Origin: Achatina immaculata
Taxonomy: Eukaryota > Mollusca > Gastropoda > Stylommatophora > Achatinidae
Length of the DNA: 64,000 bases
Reading direction: 5' to 3'
NCBI GenBank assembly: GCA_009760885.1
Contig: CM019710.1
Span: forward strand, 83,179 to 147,178
Shown: positions 22,672 to 33,255 of the stretch, piece after piece
How the letters are laid out: each line of letters opens with the position of its first letter
How positions within the stretch are numbered: position 1 is the stretch's first letter
Notes under the pieces: generated by a model
What the model was told of the DNA's origin: nothing
Databases searched by the model: none
The model's input: only the letters and a program-made list of their open reading frames with translations
Translations under genes and position numbers: made by a program

Positions 22672-23267
22672 TAAGTAATCGGAATCGGACTCCAGGACTG
22701 GGCCGTAAAATTACGTCGAAGTGAAGGAACGCAGGTACAAAGGAGCTCATAGTAAGATGAAAGAAACAAGCTTTTCTTTCTTTTAAGCACAGGTGTATTT
22801 CCTTCTGAGGAAGATTATGTTAAAATGTCCACAGTAATTATAGTGGACCCCCATGAACTTGTGTTACGCTAGCAGAACATACGCCCAAACTGAACGAATC
22901 ACCTGATCTAACGGTCAGTTAATTTAAGGGTCAAGGCTGTATTCAGTACAAAGCATCCGGTGTGACGAGTATAATCACACGCAACGCTGCGTAGAAAAGG
23001 CACGGTCAGAAACATTGAGTCAACAAAGCATTGTCAGTAAATCATCAGATAACGTGAAGCTGAAGAATGAAGAACTGCAGCGAAATGCGCAGGGCTAAGA
23101 CAAGAAAGTACAGTATACGAATCGCAGAAAATAGATGGAAATCTAAAGAAGAGCTGGGGAAGCTGAATTTATTGTTAATTCAAGCTCTGGGTGAAGACAT
23201 GGAAAATAAGGCGCTGTTCTAGGGCTCTCCGAGATCGTACATCAGAAGACCAGGAGCGGATAGCACT

Positions 23268-23910
23268 AACAGAAATGTCCTATTTCCCCCTGTGGTTGAT
23301 TTGGCAAAAGTGTTTTGCTACAGGGGTCCACGTCCTCTTAGCAATGTGTTTAAGATGTTGACGAAAACGATCTCCTAAGCGTAAAAGGGTCTCCCCTATA
23401 TACCTCATATCATATTTGCACATAATGGCATAAATAACATTGCATGAAGTGCAGGTGAAACCCTACTGAATTGATAACGTGGAGTTAGGGACGGAAACCT
23501 AGCTACCCTCTACAACAAACGGGAAAGTGTATCATCTACAACGTCCACAACGTCTGATACCATAAAAAGTGTCCTCTGTCTTAAGGCGACTTCTAACTGA
23601 AAGGTCCCTGAGGTTTTTGTCCCGTCTGTGGGCCACCAATGGGGGTTCCCCAAAGAGTTCTCGTGTATCAGGCTCGGTTTGGAGGAGATGGAGATGGTAA
23701 AACAGTATGTTTAAACTCCTAAGCTATGAGGGTGGAGAGTGAGAACCAGTTTAATTATGTCCGAGCTACAAGGCGGCTTATGAGTAAGGGGTTGTTGCCG
23801 CGATATGTGGCTGACGCCGTTCCAAGACGACGAGAGAACATGTTCTGGATAGCCGTTTTTTGTGAGCCTAATCATGGAAATCAACATCCTCAGTACACTA
23901 ACGTAGCAGC
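23268..23910 (-). mobile_element. Penelope-like retroelement fragment with GIY-YIG endonuclease
   Basis: One minus-strand frame, broken only by three internal stops before the final TAG, reads TEPDTRELFGEPPLVAHRRD, KNLRDLSVRSRLKTEDTFYG, CGRCR, TCTSCNVIYAIMC, RYIGETLLRLGDRFRQH and PVAKHF. The cysteine pattern before the NVIYAI..YIGE..R..RFRQH core is characteristic of the C-terminal GIY-YIG nuclease of Penelope-like elements. The upstream RT is missing or too decayed to read. It is not functional. Confidence 0.8.
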
Positions 23911-24029
23911 CTAAGAAGCTGGGAAAAAGGATGTGACTTTACGTTAAAGTCTAAGCTACCAAGGCACTGTAACGTCAGCACTAAACTTGCTTCTCACTGA
24001 AAGTATTGTTTATATAATGATTCTAGCTG

Positions 24030-24110
24030 ATTACTCGGCATTGCCCGGGAATTTTCTGGACCCTTTTCCTTCCCCAACTCCAGAAGAAGTCAAGTACAGT
24101 TTTCTACACA
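24030..24110 (-). mobile_element. SINE fragment (same family as 54.49-54.73 kb)
   Basis: Shares the block CCTTCCCCAACTCCAGAAGAAG and the following TTTCTACA with the complete SINE at 54.5 kb. Confidence 0.5.
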
Positions 24111-24414
24111 TTGATGACTGGAGCGCTACATTTACTGCACTCTTAGTAAATTTATATCAGTGAATCTTTTAAACTATATAAACCACTACTATTATTTGCC
24201 TGCTCTATTCGAGATGAAAGTGATACATAACAGGGCAAATAATCATGCAGATAATCATGCCAGTACTTGTTTAACACTACATCTAACAAACAACATCCAT
24301 GACACACGATCACTATATTCTACTAGACAGGAAAAGGAATGAATTCTATTTATATTGTAAAGTCATTACGAAGTAATTTTATTTACAGGTATTTACGTAT
24401 AAATACAGTTTACA

Positions 24415-24660
24415 GAGTGGCAACACTCTGGGGAAACCCGATACCATACCAGCATAGCAAGACTGACACTGACATGGAATCCTCAAGGAAATAGAAAACG
24501 AGGAAGACCTAGACTTACTTGGAGAAAAGAAATTATGACACTGCTCAGAGACAAGGGATACACATGGAAGAAAGTAGAGAATAATTCCAAGAACTGGGAT
24601 GACTGGAGAGCCTTTATCCTTGGCCTATGCTCTCAAGGGAGTGAAAGGCGATGAGAATGA
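24415..24660 (+). mobile_element. LINE family G C-terminal fragment
   Basis: Reads SIARLTLTWNPQGNRKRGRP, then TWRKEIM, GYTWKKVENNSKNWDDWRAF and ILGLCSQGSERR, then an ATGAGAATGATGA tail. This is the C-terminus of another RT LINE. Confidence 0.75.
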
Positions 24661-24789
24661 TGACAGTTTACAAATTATAAAGTAAAGTCATTTACTGATT
24701 CACTATAATATTAATTTACCTCAAAACGTGATTATAAACAATATTTTTAGTTTAACCTCCAGAAGCAAGAATAAATAAATTCGTGGGAG

Positions 24790-24990
24790 AAACAGGCGAT
24801 CTAAAATCCACTCCACAGTACTAAACAGACTGCCCCTGTGACTTGTTGATCGAGATCGAGAACGCAAATCTCACTGGAAGTTGCAATCTCTTGAAGTAAA
24901 AAGGGAGATCCGTCGGACTGAGTGGTATCCGTGAAGGAAACACTGTGATACAATCTACTAAAGGAGCGAAATGAAACTGTCACATTCACT
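24790..24990 (-). mobile_element. PIF1-like helicase fragment (Helitron or related)
   Basis: The minus strand reads PTDLPFYFKRLQ, then LPVRFAFSISINKSQGQSV and VDFRSPV. This is the C-terminal helicase motif (A-x-T-I-N-K-S-Q-G-Q) of PIF1-like and Helitron helicases. A stop separates the last part, and nothing upstream is readable. It is a relic. Confidence 0.7.
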
Positions 24991-24999
24991 GAAAGATGA

Positions 25000-25689
25000 T
25001 AAACTGGAAGACTTACCGTGATAGCTTACGTTATATACGACCAACTAAGACTCGGGTGAATGCTGGAATGTTCTCGAACATCATGAGTCCAAGACAGGGG
25101 CATAATAATTTCTTCAAATTTCGAGAGGGTTCTACTCATTCCAACGTATCCGTCACGGGACACAACCCGAGGTTCGCATAAATATAACGGGAGTTATATC
25201 CCTTCCTTCACTGGTCTAATTTTACTATCGGTCGTTTAAGATTATCCCACAGACGCCTCTAGGGGTGCTAGAGTGTCTCAACCAGGGGTACTAGGGTGTC
25301 TTATATATATATATATACCCTGAAGTGTACTGGACATTACAAACTGAATGTATCCCATTTTTATACCAAATGGATAATGCAGTTTGACATATTTATCTAC
25401 AATGAAGACATTATGTCATGTACGAACTGCGAGTACATATGTCTATTTTTTTAAATAAAAAACATACATGACATAAACATCCATTTTAACTGAAAAAAAA
25501 AACCAGAAACTGTTTTCATACAAAAATATTTTGAAAAATAAGTTATACAAACGAGCACTGAAATTATGACCAAAAGACACATTATTTCATTATTTTTTAA
25601 ATAAAGAATTTCTCTGAGAAGTTACCCCATATTGTAAACAAAATAATATAATAAGAGAAATGTAATCTACTCTCCATATCATTTACATG
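25000..25689. other. No recognised feature
   Basis: AT-rich. A short (TA)n is near 25300, preceded by two copies of a CTAGRGTGTCTYA phrase (25.26-25.30 kb). Confidence 0.4.
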
Positions 25690-25905
25690 CCGTAGTATTA
25701 AGGCCTTCACATTTCTAGGCCACTGCAGTGCCATCATCTGTCCTCACCGCCATTGTTTTCAGAGGAAAATGTCAGGTACCCATTTCTGTTGGGTTGACCC
25801 CAGTGCCGGTTGGTCCGAAATAATCCTAGCCAAGTGCGAAATCGAACAAACCACCTTTTGATCGGCAAGCGAGTTTCCCTAACCACTATACCATCGTGGT
25901 ACACC
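25690..25905 (-). mobile_element. tRNA-derived SINE (S1), copy 1
   Basis: On the minus strand the head resembles a tRNA gene: a box-A-like GGTATAGTGGTTAGGG and a box-B-like GGTTTGTTCGATTTCGC. A body with GGGTCAACCCAACAG, GGGTACCTGACATTTTCC and GTGGCCTAGAAATGTGAAGG follows. The body recurs at 61.23-61.55 kb. It is not a functional tRNA gene. Confidence 0.75.
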
Positions 25906-26119
25906 TTAAGAAAAAGAAGAGAAAAGTGGCATCTCTGGCAGAATTTATATAACCCAACAATTCTAGGAAAACTCTAATGATAAAGAAAGGAATATCACGA
26001 GAAGAATACTTTTTTAAAAAGTAAAAATTAAAGACAAGGTTTCTAACCCACATTCTGTAACAGAGCAACATTTTGGTACGATGTGTACTGTTTGAGCTAA
26101 TTATGTGAGAAGGGACAGG

Positions 26120-26475
26120 AATTGTATCTTCTTTTTCTTCTTCTTCTTCTTCGTCGTCGTCGTCATCGTCGTCGTGGTAGTGCAGGCTGGTGTTCTTTGC
26201 AGACAGAGCAGTGAAGATGTTGAGGCAAGCTTCTGATCGCGATGGGGTTACATCGGCCATTTTGTCAGTCCTTGAGTGGAGCTACACAAGCAGGGGCTTG
26301 CAGTACTTCTTTAGCAGGCTCCACCATTATGAAGATTATGGCGATCCCTGCCCTGTTAAGTAAACCTATTATTACGGTTTTAACAAAGAGGTGGGACAGG
26401 GTCTTGGCCCGTTACGGTTCGCCAGCCCTAACTCTAGCATGTCAACTCTGGTTGCCAAATCAGTCATAAATCTTC
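26120..26475. repeat. R1 dispersed repeat, copy 3, with (TTC)n / (GTC)n border
   Basis: R1 blocks GAGCGATGTTGAGGC-like, CTCCACCATTATG and GGTGGGACAGGGTCTTGG are preceded by a TTCTTCTTCTTC and CGTCGTCGT tract, which I take as the retroelement tail read in reverse. Confidence 0.65.
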
Positions 26476-26479
26476 ACTG

Positions 26480-27020
26480 CCTGGAGTGGATTAAAAGTAG
26501 CACAAATAAAGACAGAGATTTGTTGTTAGCAAAACAAACCAATGCAGCATTTGATGAATAAAAGAATAACAGAAATAAACGCAACATATCAGAGTTATAT
26601 CATGGTCATACATAATCATTTCAGAGTCAAAATTAACATAAATATACGTTAATGTATAAAATATGACATAAATACACATAGTGTTTTAAAAAATAAAAAT
26701 GAAGAACAAAATGTGAAATTACAATTCTAATTGTTATTTTGCTGATGAATGCTCTATTTCTCTGGTCTAGATGTAGACAGCTCTGAAAAAAACGGTTGCT
26801 CTTATATTTTCACCAACACATGTATGTTCCGAGATGAAGATTAAGGTAATCTTACTAACTGTAGAGTACCAAAGTGGTTTAGGTCAGTAGTCAAATGCAG
26901 AAACTACTTTATTTTGATTTGATTGTGTAGATGTACCTTTATAAACAAAACAAATACCTGCTTCTTATTCCTGGCGCATTTTATTTATTATCCCAGTGAT
27001 AATTTCAAAATTCAAGCTGT
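26480..27020. other. No recognised feature
   Basis: AT-rich, short frames only. Confidence 0.4.
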
Positions 27021-27039
27021 TATTTGAAGACAGCAGTGG

Positions 27040-27260
27040 CTCGAATTTCTGCAGTTGTCACAGATCCATCAAATGACCTTCATTTGTGTACCAAGTCAAG
27101 CAAGTGTCAGAGGAAATGAAAGAGCAAATCAGCTGGCCGATTCAGCTGTCATAGAGAAAGCGTAGGCATTGAATCGAGCTGATATCACCAATGCTATAAT
27201 AAAACCCTACTGGACAAATACTTCACTGGCAACTGTGATGAATAGGTATTTTTGTAAAGA
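27040..27260 (+). mobile_element. RNase H fragment of a LINE
   Basis: Reads MTFICVPSQASVRGNERANQ then LADSAVIEKA and ALNRADITNAI. This is the last RNase H motif (normally WxPxHxxxxGNExAD) with a degraded H and D. It resembles the end of LINE F but is a different subfamily. Confidence 0.6.
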
Positions 27261-28360
27261 ATGAATGAGCAAAAAAGTACTTTGAATATGGAAAAGAAGT
27301 ACATAATGTATTCATTGACTTCAAGAAAGCGTATAACACCATACATGGAAAATTATGAAATAATTTGAGATACATAATAGATTAATCAGTTTGACCAGAG
27401 TGTGTATGAATGATGCACAAATTATAGCAATATTATAAAGGAAGAAAATCATAACCACTCTGTATAAGTACTGGCTTAAAACAAGACGATACTATTCAAC
27501 CCAGTACTAGAAAAGGTAATCAGAAAAGTGAAAGAATAAAGCAATACAGAAGAACAAACTAAAATACTAGGATATGCTGATATCAACCTAATGGGGGAAA
27601 CTACACAAGGAGTCATCAATACCTGTTTACACCTGAGAAATATGACATCAGAAGTGGGCTTGATCCTTAACTAAGATAAGACAAAGTACATAAAGATATC
27701 AAGAGACCAGAGGCAGAATTATCTAGATTATATAAATGTTGGAGATATGATTATTAGGAAAGCAGAAACATACAAATATCTGGGCACAACCTTCAACAAA
27801 AGCAACATAGTAAGCGATGAAATTAAAAGGACAGTACATATAAAGAATAGAATATACTTTGGTTTGCAGCACCTGTTAAAATCCATAATCATGTCCAAAA
27901 ACACCAAAATAACAATCTACAAAAATGTAATAAGACCAGCCATCATGTATGGATCAGAAACATGGAGTACAGCAAATAAAGATGAACAACAACTGCAGAT
28001 CTTTAAGAACAAGATCCTAGGAAGAATCTCTGGACCCACAAAGATTTCAACTGTAGAGCTAGAAAGAACACTGAACTGAACAGCCTATTTAAATCCCAAC
28101 GAATTATAAATGTCTTGAAAATGAACAGACTACGCTGGTTGGGCCATGTAGAAGGAATAGAAGAGAACAGAAAAATGGAAATTATGTATACACAAGAGAT
28201 ATATACAAGACATATATGAAAAGACAACTTAGAAGGGGATATAAAAGAAACTGGTATCACCAACTGGAGAGAGAAGATTAGGAATAGAGAAGAATGGAGG
28301 CGAAACTTATCTGCAGCAATGAGCCTTAATGTTTCGGAAATTTGCAGAAGAAGAAGAATG
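27260..28360 (+). mobile_element. LINE family E, RT C-terminal half
   Basis: A clean frame at 27747-28079 reads ETYKYLGTTFNKSNIVSDEI, then KNRIYFGLQHLLKS and RPAIMYGSETWSTANKDEQQ. Further on, in other frames, MNRLRWLGHVEG and a GYKRNWYHQLERE-like end are visible. An RT trace (IDFKKAYN-like) lies near 27.32 kb. The 3' end is GCAGAAGAAGAAGAA. It is dead. Confidence 0.8.
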
Positions 28361-28530
28361 AGCTGGGGTTTAAACTTGGTGTTGCAAAGCATGAACAACT
28401 AATCAAACTCTCCAGAATCATAACATGAAAACTCATGATCGGTGTAATCAGTTACTGTACGCTGAAGAGGAGATCAAAGCAGCTTTGGGTAGGTCCGGAG
28501 TTCATAAAACGATAGTCCTTTCTAATTAAC

Positions 28531-28536
28531 TTTATT
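28531..28536 (-). promoter_or_regulatory. Polyadenylation signal AATAAA
   Basis: AATAAA on the minus strand, about 20 nt after the stop of the candidate terminal exon at 28556-28733. Confidence 0.5.
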
Positions 28537-28555
28537 TCTTATCTTCAGTCAGTTT

Positions 28556-28733
28556 TCAGCAGTCATCGTTGTCGCTATTTTTGATGATCGTCTTCATTTT
28601 GTCATAAACACTTGTCCCATTTCTTGATTTACAATCAGTTCCTAAATGATCAGCTTCAACTGTCGCTTCTGCCTTATGGGTATCTTGTCCAAGGTTTTCC
28701 TTCCTGTCGGTGACAGAGTCAACATTTTGAAAC
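28556..28733 (-). CDS. Candidate terminal coding exon of an unknown gene
   Basis: After an acceptor ending CTCGGCAG (exon from 28733) the minus strand is open for 58 codons to TGA at 28558-28556, followed closely by AATAAA. The product is very hydrophilic (FQNVDSVTDRKENLGQDTHK at the start, MKTIIKNSDNDDC at the end). The exon enters in phase 2 (two bases from the previous exon plus G). I see no domain and did not find the upstream exon. The ANK2 large exon ends in phase 1, so it does not join in this frame; in the phase-1 frame only 31 codons are open. Composition, acceptor and poly(A) signal together suggest a real 3' exon. Confidence 0.5.
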
Positions 28734-28739
28734 CTGCCG

Positions 28740-29335
28740 AGTTATAGATGAAAACAATGAAAACAGTTATAACACTAACCTAACTGATATTACCTTGGTC
28801 ACATCTTAATTGACACGTGAATGAAACATACCTATCACGAAAAATGGACGTCTGTCTAACCTACCTTATCCACTTCATACAATATCTTGCAGCAAACAGA
28901 AGGCAAAATAAAAGGTGATCTAGCATAACGATTTGACGTAAGACAAAGTAAAATATAAGGCCCCATCCATTTTCAGTATCTTTTCAACATCAGGGGACCC
29001 ATTTCAATAATTAATAAGAATATAAAATGAGAAACGTCAGGGACGATCCTGAACACGTGAAGAGAAATCTAACCATGATAGACGCACAATCCTTCCTTAA
29101 AAGAGCCCAGAAGGACTAGGAACATAATCACTGCACTCAAAATACGTAACATGCACAGAATCGCAGGCTTTCCTCCAGATTTTATTTGTTGGTGGCATTC
29201 ATGGATACTGACAAAAGTTTAAATAACGCAGCAGAAAATGAGCCACCAACGTTGACGGAGTGGAGTGCGACTGCATTTTTGATTACCTGAGGCCATTTAT
29301 AATCAGGAGTTAAAAAAAAAAGGAACTAATTTTGC
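28740..29335. other. No recognised feature
   Basis: No exon or repeat recognised. Confidence 0.4.
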
Positions 29336-29792
29336 TGTCCTAGTAAGTTATCTAAGTACTGGCACGTATAGTGCATGCTAATCTATTAGTAGATAACAAT
29401 CCAATAACATTTAAAATCTAGTCTTCTAGTTTGTAACACTCTAGTAATATTTATATGCCAGTCTACTAATATGTAACAGTCTAGTAATATTTATATATCA
29501 TTTTCCTGATATGTAACAGTCTAGTGAAATGTATATACCAGTATACTAATATGTAACACTTTAGTAATATGTATATACTAGTCTACTAATATGTAACTCT
29601 CTAGTAATATTTATGTACTAGTCTACTACTGTGCTACAGTCTAGTAATATGTATATACTAGTCTGCTAACATGTAACATTCTACTAATGTTTATATACTA
29701 GACTAATAATATGTAACACTCTAGTAATATATTATATTTATATATAGGTGTCTATGTAAGAGTCTAGTAGTATTTATATACTAGTCCACTAA
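29336..29792 (+). repeat. ~40-bp minisatellite, left block
   Basis: About ten imperfect units near AGTCTAGTAATATTTATATA plus CTAGTCTACTAATATGTAAC, built of two related 20-bp halves. The same array resumes at about 30000-30025, 35150-35595 and 36568-36630, so later insertions cut one original array. Confidence 0.85.
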
Positions 29793-30001
29793 GATGAACA
29801 CCACAGAGGAACAGAAGTAAAGGTAGAATAAAGGAGAAGAACAACAGAGAGGATGCTGAGCAGTAGAGGGCTCGCCTGGGCAAGAGCAGAAAAAAAAGGC
29901 AAAGGACAGCCATTTGTGGAAAACCCTTGCGGAAACCACATGTGCCTTTGGCACTTAAGGTTCAGAGAGAGAGAAAGAGAGAGAAGGAGAGAATCCACTA
30001 A
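29785..30001 (+). mobile_element. LINE family C 3' fragment in the minisatellite, with TSD
   Basis: The body (29793-29993) is flanked by TCCACTAA at 29785-29792 and 29994-30001. It begins GATGAACACCACAGAGG and ends with GGCACTTAAGGTTCAGAGAG and a (GA)n tail, the family C 3' terminus. Confidence 0.8.
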
Positions 30002-30029
30002 TATAGATTCTTCAGCCCCTAATATGTGA

Positions 30030-33000
30030 CTAAAATCAGATTCTGGAATGTAAGAACAATGGCCGGAACATTAAAAAAAAAAACTGCTCAGGTAATCCAA
30101 CAAATGGATATATATCACCTAGACGTCCAGAGCATCAGTGAAATGCGATGGCCAGATGCAGGGAAATTCAGTTCACTTCAAGTGCCATGCCACGTGGGGT
30201 AGGCGATCATTTCTCTCCACAATTCCCTGTCTTTAGACTTGATTATGAGATCCGCCAGCGACTTTCTTCCTAGCCACACTGACAGCCCATCCAGTAACTT
30301 TTCTCTCTGTCTTCCTCTGTCTCTTCTTCCTTCAATTTTTCCAGTTGCCACAGTGTGTTCCAATTTTCCTCTTCTCAGGAAATGTCCTATAAATCTTGTT
30401 TGTCTGCCTCTGATCTTTGCTATAATTTGCTTTTTAACTCCAGCCTCTCATAAGACTTCTTCATTGGTTTTCTTGGCTGTCCATGGTATCTTCAACATCC
30501 TTCTTATAAACCACATCTCTATGGCCTCCATTTCTCACTGTACTTTCTTATTCATAGACCATGCTTCACACCCATAAAACAAAATTGGCTCGATGTAAGA
30601 GTTAAGTAATCGGAATGTTGTTTCCATTGATACGGATCTTTTGCACAAGATGTTTCTCATTTTCTGGAATGCTGACTTGGCCTGAGCACTGAAAGAACGG
30701 CGGAAAACCGTACGTTAATCATACATTCCGGCAGAGACGATAAGAAATATCAAGAAGGAGTGGGTATAAATGTGTCATCTGCGGCAGCAAAGAGCCTTAC
30801 AGAATGGGATCTAGTGAACAGTAGTGTGTAAAGAGCACGATACAAAATAAGGCAAGGAAGAATGACAATCACACAATGCCATGCACCTACGAACGATGCA
30901 GATGATGAAATAAAAGACGATTTCTATTACCAACTATAACAGCTCATTAACAAGTTACCTAAACACGACATCTTAGTTATTATGGGAGACTTCAACGCCA
31001 AGGTAGGAAAAGATAACACTGATTTCGAAAAAGTAATGGGGAAAGAAGAGATTGATACAATAAATCAGAAAAATTAATAGAAATATGACTAACAGAGGGC
31101 ATGGTCATTGGAGGAACAATATTTCCACACAAAGAGATTCATAAAACAAGGTGGATATCTCCAGATGATAGAACCAGAAATCAAATAGGTTATTTTGTAT
31201 AAGAAAACAATTCAGAACATCTCTTATCAAAGTAAGAGCATATAGGAGTGCAGATGTCAACAGTGATCACAACCTGTGTATAGGGAAAATAAGACTAAAA
31301 CTGAAAAGCCAACATAAGAAAGCAATACTCAGAAAGATAGGCAGGAAGAAAATACCAACAGTAAATTCAATCTGGAACTTACCAAATATTTCGCAGCACA
31401 CAGCGAGGTAGACAAGTCAGATATAGACAACTTATGGAATTCATACAGCACAGCCATAATCACGGCAGCTAAACCAAGTGTTGGACTGAAGTTCACAAGT
31501 AGAAACGCATAGATATCAGATAACACATGGAAATACAAACAACACTGAAGAGCAATCAAATTAGCTATTCAATGTAAAGACAGATCGTGGAAAAGTTTTA
31601 GCAAAAGCAACATACAAAGAACTAGACAATAAAGTAGAAAGTTCAGCTAGAGGAGATAAAAGAGAATAAATGAACAATGTGGCAAAAGAAGCAGAAAATG
31701 TAGCAAAAACAGGAGACAGCAAAACTCTGTATAACATACAGGAGAGGCTAACAGGTGCTATTACCTCAGAGAAAGACCAGTCTTTAGCAAAACAGGCAAC
31801 CTATTAACATCAAGTAAAGACCAAAAGCAAAGATGGGCTGAACACTTCCAAAAAAACACTTAATCGACCACATCCTAATGAATTAATAAATCTTGAAACT
31901 GACTTACCAGTCCCAGAACTAAATGTCAACTTAGATGAAGTTACACTGAATGAAACTGAAACAGCAGTGAATCTAATTGCTAACAACAAAGCTGCATGTG
32001 AAGATGAAATAACAGTCGAAATGTTAAAAGCTATTAACAGTGACAACATGAGCCAGATACAAAGAATGTTTAACAACATTTTGAAAGAAGAAAAGCTCCC
32101 TTCTAAAAGGACAAAATGAATCACTGTTAATATACCCAAAAAGGCAACCTCAGCGACTGCAATAACTGGAGGGGTGTAACCTTACTGTCAGTTGTGTCAA
32201 AAGTGTTTTGTAAAGTGATTCTGAATAGAATTTAAGGATATAATAGATGCTGCAATGAGAGAAGAACAGGCAGTATATAGAAAAAGGGAGCTGTCTCTAC
32301 CTGATCTTTACTCTCAGAAGAACAGATTGAAAAGCAAAAACCATTAATCTTTAACTTCATAGTCTTTAAAAAAGGCATTTGACAGCATACACAGAGACTC
32401 ATTGTGGAGAATTTTACGACTATATGGAATGCTATCTAAGATTGTCAGCATCATTAGAGATTTCTACAACAGATAAGTTTGTGCAGTCAAGACAGAAGAA
32501 GGAATGAGCGAAGGGTTTCAAATTGAAACAGGCGTGAAACAAGGATGTATATTTACTCCCTTGCTTTTTGAAATTGCTATAGAATTCATAACGAAAAAAT
32601 GCTGCAAAGGTGAAACCTACATTGATTGTGTACATGGCGAAGAACTAGAAGATCTTTATTTTGCTGATGACATAACTCTTATCAGTTACAATGTGAAATC
32701 GATGCAAGAAAAACAGATTCTCTGTCTTCACTGGCTAGCAAAATAGGTCTTGAAATTAACAAAGACAAAAAAAAAATAATGAAATTTCTCATAAATCAAG
32801 AAGGAAAAATATACGTAGAAGAAACAGTTGTTGATGAAGTAAACCAATTTGCATACGTTGGCAGTTACATAGACTAGGATGATGACATGAGAAAGGAAGT
32901 TAGAATTAGAATTCCAAAGCAGCATTGTCCTTCAAGAATCTTGAGAACATATAGAATTCAAAAGTTATAAGTACAAAAACAAAGTTAAGATCATTCAATT

Positions 33001-33255
33001 CAAATGTGATATCCACCTTCATTTATGCATGAGAAAGCTGGAAATCAATTAATGAAATAGATAAGAAATTAGACTCTTTTGAAAACAAATGCCTAAGGAA
33101 CATACTTGGTATAAAATGGAATGCAGAGATAAGACAGATGAGCGAACAATAAACCTCAACATGGGTGATCAGAAAAAGAAGATGAATATACGTCTGTCAT
33201 GTAATGAGAAGAAACAGTCAGAGAATTCCAAAAACAAGCTATCAAGTGGAACACA
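30030..33255 (+). mobile_element. LINE family B, second long copy, decayed and 3'-truncated
   Basis: Endonuclease region from 30.04 kb (FWNVRTMAGT, then GDFNAKVGKDNTD near 30.99 kb and [11 protein letters not shown] near 31.15 kb). The RT follows, with GVKQGCIFTPLLFEIAIEF at 32504-32746 and FADDITLIS. It is interrupted by LINE D at 30.17-30.69 kb and stops at a LINE A copy at 33.25 kb. It has many stops. Confidence 0.8.
30167..30690 (-). mobile_element. LINE family D fragment inserted in LINE B
   Basis: Minus strand: GRRDRGRQREKLLDGLSVWL and WREMIAYPTWHGT (frame 30178-30363), plus upstream RRMLKIPWTAKKTNEE-like codons. LINE B sequence resumes after it (ACGGCGGAAAACCGTA), so LINE D is the younger insertion. 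Confidence 0.8.

Noticed and set aside
22290..22724. 144-codon frame as a gene
   Set aside because: It exists because a 22-bp repeat lacks stops in every frame. No start context or domain supports it.
25840..25905. tRNA gene on the minus strand
   Set aside because: Only box-like remnants are present, the cloverleaf does not close, and a SINE body follows.
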